Assembly: GCA_036897485.1 (NCBI GenBank)
Contig: JAYMTF010001963.1
Location: forward strand, 1 to 20,447
Length of the DNA stretch: 20,447 nt
Reading direction: 5' to 3'
Source: Pelargonium nanum
Lineage: Eukaryota; Streptophyta; Magnoliopsida; Geraniales; Geraniaceae
Below are positions 8,831 through 20,373 of the stretch, one piece after another. A program made the translations under genes and the position numbers. Positions within the stretch are counted from its first letter, which is position 1. The number at the start of each line of letters is the position of its first letter. The notes beneath the pieces are model-generated. The model was not told the origin of the DNA and did not search any database. It saw nothing but the letters and a program-made list of their open reading frames with translations.

Positions 8831-10200
8831 ATGATTATATTATTGAATGAGAGGGTGCATGGAACGGACAAACAGACATCCATGTTTTGCTCTGCTCAGA
8901 TTTCTTCTCAATTTGCGCTTTGTGGGGGTCATCTTGCTTCTTTTTCCCAACATTCTCAACTTCACACCAACAACTTGACCATTTTCACCATTTTTTACTG
9001 TAATTCAACCAATACCAAAATCATGGGAACATTGTCATCATTGGAACCAAGCAGCTAACTTTATATGTTGGGCAATTACTTCCAACTGAAATTTTATGTG
9101 ACTTAGCCAGCAGACAATAACAGAATCGACAATTCAGATTTCAGATTATTCAAAACGATCGAGTCTATTTATGCAACTTGAAACATAAAATGTGGATCGG
9201 GTTTCGGGTGCCAAATCTAGGCAAGTAAGAGCCCACATTGGGTTGGCTTCTTTCTTCTTCTTTTTATGATTCTTGGTTGTTGTCTTTATATTTTCCCCTT
9301 TTCATGATGGTCAATGTATGACCATAAGAAGCAGCTTCTTGAGTACCCTTGTTTTGAAAAACAGGGTAGGTGGTGATGGTTGTGGGGAACAGTGTATCCA
9401 ATTACAACATCTCTCTCATTAGCATGAAATAAGGGTCAAGAAAAAAGAGTACCATGAAGTAAAGTTCAAGTTTTTGCAACATGGCAATTGGGCAAAAGTC
9501 ACTTGTCAGGTTGTGAAGACAACCTAGACAGCCACAAAACTCAAGTTGTGGACAGTCCACACACATGCAAATAAGCAACCAGTCAGTGATATCAGTACAT
9601 GAGCAGCTAGAAGAAGAAGAAGATCTTTTTCAGTAGCATACACAAGTAGTGGATGTGAAAGAAACTTTCTTTTTTACCATCTTTTTTTTAAAAAGACCCA
9701 ACCACAAACTGGACAGTCTCTCACTTTTTCAGTGTGGTTGATGGATGTTAAGGAGACACCAATTCACCTGAAACTGCCACATCTCAACACAACCTACAAT
9801 AATGTGTGTCTGTAAGACAAGAATATGATTTCACTTCAGTTGTCTGCTAGGTCATAAGTGTGTATGTAACTCTATTATGCTACAAGACTAGAACTTTATA
9901 GGAAAAGGTTAATTAGCGTCACCTAAGACAAGGCCCGCGCGTATCTTCCAACTTTAGTCTTTATTCGACAAATATATCCAATAACACAACTTTTATGAAT
10001 TCAAGGGATCGAATCCTCCACTCTCAAAACGGGTAGTTAGTGATGGACATTTCCCGTGTACTCCCATGTGCAATGTTACAAGATACGTTGTAGTAAGCGC
10101 GACAATGCAAGGAAGCATGCAACTGAATAAGGTTATAAGATAGCTATTAGTACATTAACGAAGCAGCCCAAACAGGTTGGAAACAGAGGAAAGAGAGGTC
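8831..10200. other. Intergenic region between MIR171 side and UGNT1 3' end
   Basis: No gene is supported. An open frame at 8813-9058 has no homology that can be recognised. A B-box-like GGATCGAATCC near 10008 has no A-box partner. The right part, toward 10450, becomes the 3' UTR of the transporter. Confidence 0.5.
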
Positions 10201-10450
10201 GGATAATATACAATTTTGATTTTTGCTGCTACGGCATTTTCTAACTGTTTGATCTCCATTATACATAGTAAACCTTCCCTTCATTAATCTTAAAGCTCTA
10301 AAAACTTGCCTTCTGAGCCAATAATCTACGTATAATATAATGCTTCTACAGTCACATCAAAATTTAGCAGCGACAATCAGATCAGCAGGCTTTAGAGTAA
10401 TTTACCTCCCGAAACAAGGATGGAGATGGTATTGTACAGTAGCTTAGCGT

Positions 10451-13400
10451 TTAAATGCCTTGGAGTTTACAGTAGGCGTACAAGCAGGACCCAAGAAAAC
10501 CGAGAGATTGTCCCACAATATTCAACTGGAAGCAAATCATGTGACAAAGTAAGCGAAATTCAGATCATCGTAGAAAGGGACAAAAATAATGACAAATAGG
10601 AGGTTAGGCTCACCAAATCAAATGGAAGCCCACCAAATAGCACCCACCCAAGTCCTATAGTAAAAAGATCCTACAACAAAAGATTGAATTACGAGTCAAT
10701 AAACATGCGCGAGGATGAGATGTAATTGCCAGGAGCATACATTTGGCAACCATGTGGAAATGTTGTTAGAGGCTTGTCTATCCGTTCCTATTAGAGGGAA
10801 ACCGAATCTGACTGATTGGTGGGAAATGACATTTGAGAAACAAACTGAATACTAGAACTTGTCTTCCATACCTTTAAATTGCCGCAGATTGTCTGTGTGA
10901 GTGCTGAGTTTAGCGTTGTGTTCAAAAACACGCTGTAGTTTATTAAGAAAGCCATAATACAGGAAAGAAGCATAACGGCCTGCAAAACATTCAGATGCAA
11001 CAATTATAAACTAATGCTCCACCGGCTGCGATGATAGTAATATATGCTACTCGAATTAAGATTGATACATTCCCAACACAAAAATAATTGCTTACAGTTA
11101 AAGCACAAAGAAGAAAAAAGGGGCAAATATAGGGCATACAAGCCAGAATTTCAAGGATTATCTTGGCGATTAAAATCTTGAGAGAGCTGGAGAAATCAGC
11201 AGCATCTGAAGAAATGAGCATGGGCTTTATTGTGCACACAAATAGGTCTGGTGTTTATATTTAGTTTCAAATGCTCTTAATATATATAGATTACTTCGAA
11301 ATTAGACTCATTGATCTGGAATATTAATACGCAATCACAAGAATGACAGCAAGCACAACATCAATTACTAAACAATGCCTTGTTTATTTAGTTCGAGTGG
11401 GGTTGAAAGTAACTAACGAGGACCTTGTGTTTATTTAGTTCGAGCGGAGTTGAAAGTAACTAACGAGGACCTTGTGTTGATGAGTTGGCCACAGAAGATA
11501 AACTAAACGCCTTAAAAAAATATATACAACGACAAAGGCTATAATCTAATAGCAAAAAAGTTTAGCATAATAATAAGAAATGAGAACTTGCTGTTGCTAG
11601 TTCAAATAACATAATAAGAGAATAGCGTATGAATCAATTTACTGCTCATGCACTTAGAACATGAACAACAGAACAAACAAACAAATAACTGGAAAACAAG
11701 AAAAGAAAAAAAAAAGTGACAAGATTTCAGCATAACATATACAGTTGTGAAGCCATTATAAAGGAAGATATAAAGATAACAATTCTCGAGTTAAGTAAAC
11801 ACCTGAAAGCCGTGGGAGAATAAATGAGGAAAATCCATTGTTTCTTTAAGGTCGCCTCTCATTAAAGTCCAGAACAACAGAAATGGTGCACATGTTATTC
11901 CTACAAATATTCAATTGAAGATATTTTAGGTAAAAGTTCAGATGAGACAATTCATTTCTTTAGAAATAGATATATATTGATGTATCTGGAGGTCAACACT
12001 CAACAGGAATAATTATGCTTGGGGAACTTATCTTACCATTGCACCACATGAGACCAAAGATGTTGAGGCCACTGGATTTACCTGGAATGATTGAGAAATA
12101 TAACATGAATCAATAGAAATTCCCAATAATCTAGCTAGTCAATGTGATCGAGTCATTCGAAGATTTTTAAGAATAGAAAAAATACCAATACGAGCTATGG
12201 AAGCAAGATAGACTGCTGTACAGATGTTTGCTATGAAAACAATCGCATAGCTGTAGAAGTCAAATGACAAGTCCCGAGCTCCAGCAATAAATGCACCAAA
12301 AATAATAATCCCCACACTGATGAATCCTTGGATATGTTCCATCAGGAATGATATTAGCAACATGAAGATTTAGATATTAATGATACATTATATGTAGTAC
12401 AAACACACAATTCTTTAGTTTGATTAAGATTATATATATCTTTCTATAATTCAACTAATACTGGGGAAATGTGCGCGTTGCATTTCTCTCTAATTAATTA
12501 AAACAAGATCCTTTTTTAACCCCTTTTCTTTCACTTAGGTTGTATTCAAAAGGTACAAACTATAAAGCCATATCAGGTCCAGAACTCAATAAAGCACCAG
12601 AGTAACCTATCCCTAAATGTAAGCATAAGAAGCCTTCATGGATGGCAATTATAATACAATGAGGAAAGCTATATTTTATTTTTTTGTATATTCAACTTCC
12701 TTCAAGACCATCAACAATTAGCAGACGGGACATCAATTGCCAAGTATTCCGTCCTCATGATATGTTTGCTGATCCCTAGAAATCTAGATAGACTAATCAT
12801 TATAAAGGCAAGCCTAGATGATTCTATGATAGTGAAGAGCATCTCTCTTATTAACTACGGTTCTCATTCCTGGTTTCTCACACTACTGCTCATGAAACTT
12901 TTGCATAGTACTGTTTCTTCGAGTCCGTATTGAACCAGATAATTCTTGATTATTGTCATTCCATTTTCTCTTTGGGAACACCAAAAATGTCAATGGAAGT
13001 TTTAAAGAAAAGTTGGCTATGTTCCAAAAGCTATCATGATATGCTTTTTCTTTATTATCAGGTATCTAAATGTGAACCACTAAGGGTGGCGCAATTGGTT
13101 ATTCTAGCTGTGTGAGTGGGATGAGGTCTCAGGATTGATTCCCACTCAACACATCCTTGGTGGTGGTGGTGTAAGAGACCACTTTTGGTGCAGTAAGGGC
13201 TTTTATAAAAAAAAAAAGTATCTAAATGTGATTCTGACCTACTTTTTGAAAAAATTCACATGATATACACATTCTCATTCTTCTATTATTGTCGTGTATT
13301 CTGTGTAGTTTTATTATCATGATAAACTGAAACCCTAAAGCTGGTACATCAGAAATCTCACTTTAATTTTGGCAAGCTACACAAGTTGTAATAGAAACAA

Positions 13401-16128
13401 GACAAGAAAAACACAAAAGTTGGCCGGGAACTCTTGGCTGTATACAATAAAAAGAACACCTGGACCTATTTGCACTTTACAATGTTGCTTAAAAGTGTGT
13501 GCACGACAGCAGATAATCATATTTCTGCTCCCACCAGCATCAAATAATGTCACAATCCTTCAAGGGAAGCAACAGTTAGGAAGTGTTACATACCTGCCAA
13601 CAACTGCAGGTGAATGTTTCTGCCCTGTCAAAAGATACTCTACAATCATTGTAAAAGCTACAGTAGTCCGCCTGAGTGTCGTGTACATGGGAACATTTAT
13701 GCCGCGCACAGATTCCATCGTGACCAGCTTTCATCGGAAAGAAATAGATAGCCATTTGAATAAGACTGGTAATATATTACAAGTAAAAAAATGCAATCAC
13801 ATAATGTCAAATACATACCATATACAACAAATATGATAATGCAAGAGGGAGGGTACGAAGCAATGTTCTAATAGGTACAAAGGTTGCCGGATTATTACTG
13901 AAGCTCTGTGGTTCACCCTCTGAGAAAGAGATAATCTTCCAGCGTTTCAAGGCATAGAGCAAAAAGCATGAACAGAGCATCTGAAACAAACAAATAGTAT
14001 ACAAATTATCCATACTAACAAACAAGAAACTTGTATCAAATAATCAATTAATTTATATCAACAAAATTATCGGTAAGGAAAAACTGAATTCTAAAACATG
14101 AAACACAATGAACACGCATACCAACCAAAGAAAGAAAATGATTGTAAAATAGCTGAATATTGATAAGCTCATTTTTAAAAGTTATACGATGGAGTTGCAG
14201 GAACTATTGATGGCACAAACAATCCATATTCCATAATAACTGAATGAATTGGCCATCCCATGCAAACAACATGCAAGGATTTACCTGAAAAAGTGTGATG
14301 ACGTTTGCATATGGGAATCTGTAAGAAGAAAGGGCTGCTTTGTTGAACAGGACCAGGAGCACTGCAGAATGGAAGATAAGGTAAAACCAAAATAGCTAAT
14401 ATAGAGAACTATAAGAAACTTAATATCTAAAACATAGTAAGGACACGTCATAAGATCGAAATTCCTTCATGAAAGGATGCCAAAATAAATGGATGTAACA
14501 ACCATAAAAAAAATCTTCATAACCAAAATTATGAAGAGTAGGTGTGAACTGCGGAGTCCAAAAAACAAAACAGAAACCATAGAGAGAGCAGAATCTATAT
14601 TTGAAAGACAGCTATTTGAGCATGCACCAACATGAATTCTTTTCTACCATTATTGAGCAAACATATTTTTATCAATAAAACACATTGTTTCAAATAGTAT
14701 CACATTTCATGAGATAATAATTTTTTCCATTACATCAAGAGTATGCATATTGGTATGTGACTGATCATTCAAAAGGATGAAAACACAATGCTTATATCGC
14801 GGATCAACGTAAGCCTAGTCTGACGTCATTCCTAAAACAAAACAAGAAAAGTCTACTGTGAGTTTTGCCCTCTTATTGTTTTTTCAATTTGAAAATTAAA
14901 TAAGAACAGAACCATCCATGTCCTTTGTCACATCAAATTATTATGTTCTTAACTCCTTTGACTTCCCAACTCTCTCACGTGATATTATCTCTTTTAGGTG
15001 TAAACCTTCCTATAATAGGCATGTAATAACCAAATTTGGCTTCCCTAACAAATGTTAATAGTATATAATTACATATAACTATATAATCAAACAAGTGGAT
15101 GGTGTACAGTTCTAATTACTAGCTTTGCCGACTAAAATACAAATGAGGGTGTCTTTCATCCATTCATCAAGCATATTCTCATTCTTGTGATATATATATA
15201 TATATATTCTTTATGTCTGACGAGGATCCCATTTAGCTAGTGGTGATGCATCAACAATGTGCAACTGATTGCCTTATTGAGTTAAAAACACATTATCATG
15301 CTAACCAACTAACATCTTTTCTTGAAACACAATGGCATCATTTTGCACATGATCAATATGAAATAGCTTCACACAAATACATCCCCTATTAAGACAATCA
15401 TCCACCAATCCATCATCACAAGTTTTGTCTATTGCACGAGCCTCCCATTATAATGGGGTTCGGCTTATTGATTCAAACTCGTAACCCCATCACAAGAAAA
15501 CAACTTTGCCGTTATCCCATTTACCAAAATATTACTCCCTCCGTCACAAAATCAGTGTCTTGGTTTGTACATTTCCTCTTGTATTTTATGAACATAAGTT
15601 GTAACACTCATAATTCATACAAAACTAACTTCCTAGAAAGGTGAAGAAACACTCATTTTGGGACGAAAAGATTAGTTTTTTAATATGTCACTCACATCAA
15701 ATAATGCAGCTTGTCAACCTCAATACCCAGAACACTCCTCTCAGTCCTCAGTCCTACACTCCTACCCCCACACAACCCAATAATTGCATTTTCACCATTT
15801 TCCAACCAGCCAAAACAAGACATAATAGTTCAGAAACCCAAAAATAAGCAAATAATAACAAATGTTCACTTCTCTGCAAGTGATCAGTCCAGAACATGCA
15901 AAATAAGCAGTAGCATCAAAAATGAGCAAAAGGGTTTTGTGAATGGGAAGTCAGGAAGCAACCAACCAACCAACCTGCGCAGGTCATGTAAGAGAGCGCA
16001 GCGTAAGCTCCTCTTCTGGTCACGGCCGTCGCCGGCGACCCCTTCAACAGCTGGCCGCCGTCGCCGGTGCTCTTCACGTCGGCACCCACCGGAAGCAGCA
16101 ACTTCTTCTCATCCTTCATGGACGCCAT
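10451..16128 (-). CDS. UGNT1: Nucleotide-sugar transporter, UDP-GlcNAc transporter UGNT1-like
   Basis: Ten exons join in frame on the minus strand: 15975-16128, 14285-14361, 13819-13980, 13594-13727, 12186-12316, 12037-12081, 11803-11900, 10872-10979, 10614-10670 and 10451-10525 (1041 nt, 346 aa). All introns are GT-AG. The start at 16128 is the first ATG of the leader, in a strong context (GGCCATGGC), and gives MASMKDEKKLLLP. The protein is a multi-pass EamA/TPT-fold carrier (SLC35 type) with about ten membrane helices. Recognisable blocks are VLLVLFNKAALSSY (52-65), MESVRGINVPMYTTLRR (135-151), GARDLSFDFYSY, the SSGLN block after residue 220, and NTTLNSALTQTICGNLKDLFT (287-307). In Arabidopsis UGNT1 supplies UDP-GlcNAc/UDP-GalNAc to the Golgi for N-glycan maturation and sphingolipid glycosylation; the substrate here is inferred from family. 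Length is normal and no break is seen. A related SLC35D-type carrier is the main alternative. Introns 1, 4 and 7 carry inserts or duplications. Confidence 0.88.
11381..11474. repeat. 47-bp tandem duplication in UGNT1 intron 7
   Basis: Two adjacent 47-bp copies (11381-11427 and 11428-11474) differ at two positions (GTGGGG against GCGGAG). A few bases of a third copy may follow. It lies inside an intron, so no coding effect is expected. The low divergence suggests a recent event. Confidence 0.9.
13076..13217 (+). mobile_element. tRNA-derived SINE in UGNT1 intron 4
   Basis: The 142-bp insert has a Pol III A-box TGGCGCAATTGG (13087-13098), a B-box-like GGATTGATTCC (13132-13142, two changes from consensus) and a 3' A-run. 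It is flanked by perfect 14-bp duplications GTATCTAAATGTGA at 13062-13075 and 13218-13231. It is oriented opposite to the host gene. The intact duplication indicates a fairly recent insertion. Confidence 0.92.
15190..15207. repeat. (AT)9 microsatellite in UGNT1 intron 1
   Basis: A perfect AT run inside the 1.6-kb first intron. Confidence 0.85.
15535..15672. mobile_element. Stowaway (Tc1/mariner) MITE in UGNT1 intron 1
   Basis: The left end, CTCCCTCCGTCACAAAAT, is the classic Stowaway terminal repeat. The right end (ACTCATTTTGGGACG then AAAAGAT) is its diverged complement. TA dinucleotides flank both sides (15533-15534 and 15673-15674). At about 138 bp it is non-autonomous. The worn right end suggests an older copy. 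Confidence 0.75.
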
Positions 16129-16293
16129 GGCCGGAAAAGCAATCTCTGGGTACAATAAAAATCAAAACTTTATGGGTTTTGAGAGAGAGAGAATCAGAGA
16201 AGGTTCAAGGAATCGTAGCAGTTAAGTACTGGAGCGGAGTGCGCTAGGGAATATTTGAGTGGCAGAGCAAAAAGCAGCATGCGTTGGTAGAGG

Positions 16294-16302
16294 ACACGTG
16301 GC
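16294..16302 (-). promoter_or_regulatory. G-box/ABRE upstream of UGNT1
   Basis: ACACGTGGC on the plus strand (GCCACGTGT on the minus) contains the CACGTG core in the context preferred by plant bZIP/ABF factors. It lies about 170 bp upstream of the start codon, just before a CT-rich leader, a plausible promoter position. Binding is inferred from the motif only. Confidence 0.5.
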
Positions 16303-18429
16303 AGGCTCTGGAGAAGATAGGCCCCACATAGAATTAGGACCCCATCTAAGATATCAATGGCTGCATGATTCTATAGAAAGTTTTAATTTTTTTATTTTCT
16401 TTTTTGGAATAAAACTTCAAAATCATAGAGATAATCAAGAAAAATCACCCAAATTTACACTAATTCAATGAGGAAATAAGTGGTATATGTTTATGAACAA
16501 AAATCTGAAATTGTTTTCCATTTAAGGGTATATTTTTTATCAAGTGAAGATTTGTTGTGATTTTTTTAGTAGGTTTGTGTCATTTTCTCCTTTTAGATTA
16601 TGTATGTAATGTGGGGATGGTTGGCAGTTAGCAAAGGTAATTAAGAATAGAAATAAATAAAGAGAATAAAACGCAATTCCTGTGTCACTACTTAGACAAT
16701 TCAGATCTTGGGTTGGTTTTGTTCGAATAATTTAATAGCACCAAATTTTAATTCAAAATAAACAAATTTGTCTGATTTTACCCGTATTTCAGCAGAATTG
16801 TTCACTCAAATTCAAAATTGAACAGATCGGATCCAATCGGATTCTAAAGATTTGTGAGTTCGGATCCAAATTGATAGTTTGAGATGGTAAAGCAAGAGAG
16901 AGTAGTGCAATTATCAAATGGTGCATATTAGTATTATTTTAGAAAGAGGATCCAAATGTGGATTTGGTGTGATGGGTTGGGCTGGGCCCCCACATTGATA
17001 ATGGGATGTATATTATAAAATAATGTAGTGTAGTGTGAGTTGTCAAGTGATTAGTGGGTAGTGGGTTGCGCATGCCGTTTTGTTTTGGCCCATTAGGCTA
17101 TGCTCATGCTATTTTTAGATTTTGAAAACTCTAAAGTTGTGGACATTTCATTTCTTCGTGGCTTTATTTTGCAGATGTTAACTTGAATTTATAGTATATT
17201 CGAAGCTCAAGTGCAGTTTAATAATCTAATATCATAATGAAAAGCGTCCACGATAAAATTGCGGGTTATGTATGAACTGAATCATTCAACTCATTCTATT
17301 AAGTTTGTTTTAAGTTAAATTGTTTATGAACATACTTATATAGGAAGACACGTTATTGTAGCAAACAGACCGAATGAAACATGGCTTAACTATCAGCTCT
17401 ATTTACAAATATGTGTACATAAAAAGACATGCACATGATAAATATGTGTTAATCATCTCCCTTAAATTGAATCAAATTTTGTTTTATTGTTTCATTGAAA
17501 ATGGAATGATGGTTGTTTATCAAGTGTAATGTGGTGTTAATGGGAGTAAAACAAAACTACATCATTTTTTTGTGACATTTGTATTATAAATTTTATTAAT
17601 GTGTAAGAGACCAAACAACAATTTGAAGAAAAACTAAAATTCAATCCTTGAAATATGAAAAATCAAGAAACCTCAAATTACTGCACTCCTTGCATGGAAG
17701 ATCCACACCCGTATCATTGATCTCCAGACACCATATACAAGAAAATGAAATGATTTCACACAAAAACACGATTAGATTGTGAGCATAGAGGGCATTGTGG
17801 TTATTTTACGTTAAAAGTTAACGATGTTAGTAACATAATGAGTTTATGATAGTTCAAGCTTTCAAGATACCAAAAGTGAGAAAAATAAAAAATATTATTT
17901 GCCAACCAAAATGGTTATGAATGTCAACTGATAACCTATCAAAAAATTGGAAATACTATCTATGAGATGATATTATCTTTTACAATTCATGTGATGAATT
18001 TGAAATTCTATGAATTATAATTTTTCCCTCTCTATTAACCTCCTTTTTTTTGGTAAATAAAGGAACAACCAGAAAACCAAGCACATGCCATTAGCCGGCC
18101 ATGAGAGACAAACCGAGCATCATATCTCATTGAATCGGCATTGGAATGTGAGCATAGAGGGTATTGTGGTTATAACGTCCATATTAAAAAAATTAAATAA
18201 TTTAAATGTAATATTACGATGAATCGAATTTTTAAGCTGACGGTGTTTAACAATTTCCATTATTTCGAATACAGAGAATTGAAATTACATTTGAAACTTG
18301 TTATTTTAACAAATGTGTTTTTTTTATAAAGGGTATTTTACGAATGTAGAAAATATATTATTTGTTATTTACAATCTAATTAGAACTTGTTAAAGGAGCT
18401 CTATACAAGTGCAATTAAGTCCAAATATA
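16303..18429. other. Intergenic DNA upstream of UGNT1, nothing coding
   Basis: AT-rich DNA without a supportable gene. A TTTGGCCCATTAGG site near 17082 resembles a plant site II element but is about 950 bp from the gene. A 27-bp direct repeat (17778-17804 and 18147-18173) lies in the right part. Confidence 0.5.
17778..18173. repeat. 27-bp direct repeat pair, 369 bp apart
   Basis: The copies at 17778-17804 and 18147-18173 share TGTGAGCATAGAGGG, one variable base, then ATTGTGGTTAT. The sequence between them is AT-rich without a gene. They may be remains of the edges of an unidentified element. Confidence 0.7.
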
Positions 18430-18432
18430 TTA

Positions 18433-18771
18433 GGGCATCTCCAATGGTGTATAATAAGAGTGTAATAGCATAAAAATTTGTGCATTACACTCATATTATC
18501 CCTTGTGTGGGTGTAATATATATTAACCATGTAATATATATTATGCACATAATGCAATGATTGCATATGACACTTGTCCATTTTATTATCCAATCCAATC
18601 AAAATGCTTGCAATATTATTAAAATAATAATAATTTATATAGAAAAATAGAATTGAGTTTATGCTATTACACTCTTAAAATATAACCATTGTGTGAGTGA
18701 GTATAATAGAAATTGATAGATGATGTGGCAAGTGTATTACACTCTTAGGGTGTAATCCATTGGAGATGCCC
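18433..18771. mobile_element. Tourist-like (PIF/Harbinger) MITE, complete
   Basis: The 339-bp element has perfect 15-bp terminal inverted repeats, GGGCATCTCCAATGG (18433-18447) and its complement (18757-18771). A further subterminal block, AAGAGTGTAAT, also recurs inverted. TTA flanks both ends (18430-18432 and 18772-18774), the 3-bp target duplication of the Harbinger superfamily. It is very AT-rich and has no coding capacity. Confidence 0.92.
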
Positions 18772-18949
18772 TTACTCGTATAAATAATTGAAATAAATAT
18801 TTTTATTTTAATAATTTTGTATATGATACTCTAGTATTTTTTTACATAAAAATTAATAATTTATTAATTTAAATTGGACGATAATAAAGATCATATTAAA
18901 TTGAGGATTGAAGACCCAGGATCAACTAACTCGTGAGCAATCTGCAAAC

Positions 18950-19112
18950 AAAAAATTGACACTACCAAACTTAGGTACAATAGCTAAGACATCATGAGTA
19001 ATCAAAATCGAAGGCACTACGATTCTCCTCATCAGCCTGAATAATCAAGTTGAAGGCACCAGAATCCTCTACTACGGCTTGAAGAGCACGAACAACTGAC
19101 AACTCCAACTGA
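18950..19112 (-). pseudogene. Possible RNase H-like (RVT_3) fragment from a LINE
   Basis: In one minus-strand frame the sequence reads QLELSVVRALQAVVEDSG then FNLIIQADEEN, close to the pattern A-E-x-x-A-x-x-x-A-L in an alpha helix followed by I-I-x-x-D of plant LINE/RVT_3 RNase H domains. After a frame change it reads DVLAIVPKFGSVNFLFAD, which fits the later strand (V-x-F-x-F). The frame is interrupted by a TGA. It is short and decayed, so the call is tentative. Confidence 0.3.
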
Positions 19113-19682
19113 ACCACCACCTTTCAAGCCACCTACTCATTCTCTGCAACTGCCTTTTGTTGTTAGCTCACACACCAATAAAAAAAAATCACCACGAATC
19201 TATAACAACACCTTAATTTGCTATCAAAGAGTTGATTGTCTTAGCGAGAGATATCACAATTTGCAATCTGCAAACCCAAGAGACCATCTCCGCTATGAAA
19301 TTCAAGAGCAACCGTAATTGAACATAAACCTTAATCGACTCTCAAACAACAAAAAGAAAGAAAGAATAATCTTTTTTTTATATAAGCAAGCGTACCAACT
19401 GAGGCTCAGAGGAGCAAGCACCTTAAACCAATAGCTCCGACGATAGTCGGTAAAAAGAGAATACTCCTATATTTTTATTAACCACAAAATTAAAAAAAAC
19501 TTGTCATACTTGGTAGTCAAAGTTTCTTCTGATAACTTATAGATTACTCAATGATTCTAAAGAGATGAATTTGTGGGTTTGAGTATTATTGAGTGGAGTG
19601 AGATGTTAAATAATTTGGCTTGATCTATGAATTGATTAAAAGGAAAACTATAATGGCTATTCTGAACTAGACACTTTTTACG
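19113..19682. other. Intergenic stretch, nothing firm
   Basis: The left part may continue the decayed LINE-type sequence. The rest is AT-rich spacer without a recognisable gene. Confidence 0.4.
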
Positions 19683-20373
19683 TTGGCTACCCCTAAACTA
19701 ATTTTCGTAATTTTGGGCTTTCCTCAATTACGCCCATTCCGTCAGTTAATTTTGACGAAAATTTACTCTCTCATCATGTGCATTGCACATAACTTCAAAA
19801 AAAAAATAAATGACAATTTTAGCCTTCTTCTTCATTGTTCAAGAACAACTATATGAATGTTCGCCAGAAAATTCATAGTTTCTCCGGAAATTTCAAAGAT
19901 TCACCGCACCAGAAACTTCAAAGCTTCACCGGAAACTCTAAAGCTTTGCCGGAAACTTCAAAATTTTGCCGGAAGCTCTAAAGTTTCGCCGGAAACTTCA
20001 AAGCTTCATCGGAAACTTTAAAACTTCGCCAGTAACTTCATACAATTTCAAGATTGTATCAAATTTTCTTAATTTTCTCATTTGTTTTGTTTATTTCAAT
20101 CTAATTTCAATATTTTGAAAAACTCACATTTGTATTACTCCCAATTTTCATATTTGGACAAATTCACAACAAGTCACATACACAAACCCAAATAGAAAAC
20201 ACAAAATTGCACCAATATTACAAATTGAATAAAAAAGATTCTAGATTTCATGTGCAGGTTTAAAGGGCATATTGGTCATTTGTGGGTTTAACTAACGGAA
20301 ATGGGGATGGAATAGGCACTATGTAGTTTAGGGTAGCCCAAAATAACAAAAATTAGTTTAGGGATAGTCAATG
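19683..20373. mobile_element. DNA-transposon-like element with long inverted ends
   Basis: The left end from 19683 (TTGGCTACCCCTAAACTAAT...) and the reverse complement of the right end up to 20373 (TTGACTATCCCTAAACTAAT...) align over about 70-85 bp. The alignment passes TTTTGGGCT and reaches a shared GTTAGTTAA-like border (19741-19750, 20288-20297). The right arm has a small extra block. Long inverted ends suit a MULE-type or related non-autonomous transposon. No clean 8-9-bp target duplication is visible. There is no coding capacity. Confidence 0.6.
19861..20045. repeat. Nine-unit 20-bp tandem array inside the element
   Basis: Units of the form TCGCCGGAAACTTCAAAGCT repeat nine times, with one unit 5 bp longer (19901-19925). 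From 19926 on, units with CTCTAAAG or CTTTAAAA alternate with CTTCAA units, so a 40-bp higher-order period is visible. The array sits in the middle of the inverted-end element. Confidence 0.85.

Noticed and set aside
8813-9058. 81-codon plus-strand frame
   Set aside because: It begins in repeat-derived sequence, has low-complexity composition and no recognisable domain.
10003-10020. B-box-like GGATCGAATCC as a tRNA gene or SINE
   Set aside because: No A-box, cloverleaf or A-tail is found at suitable distances.
12930-13115. 61-codon plus-strand frame
   Set aside because: It runs from intron into the SINE body and so is not a gene.
13369-13836. 155-codon plus-strand frame
   Set aside because: It covers UGNT1 exon 4 on the opposite strand plus intron, shows no domain and starts without support.
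15711-16247. 178-codon plus-strand frame
   Set aside because: It lies antisense to UGNT1 exon 1 and leader; its Arg/Pro-rich part is the complement of the real exon.
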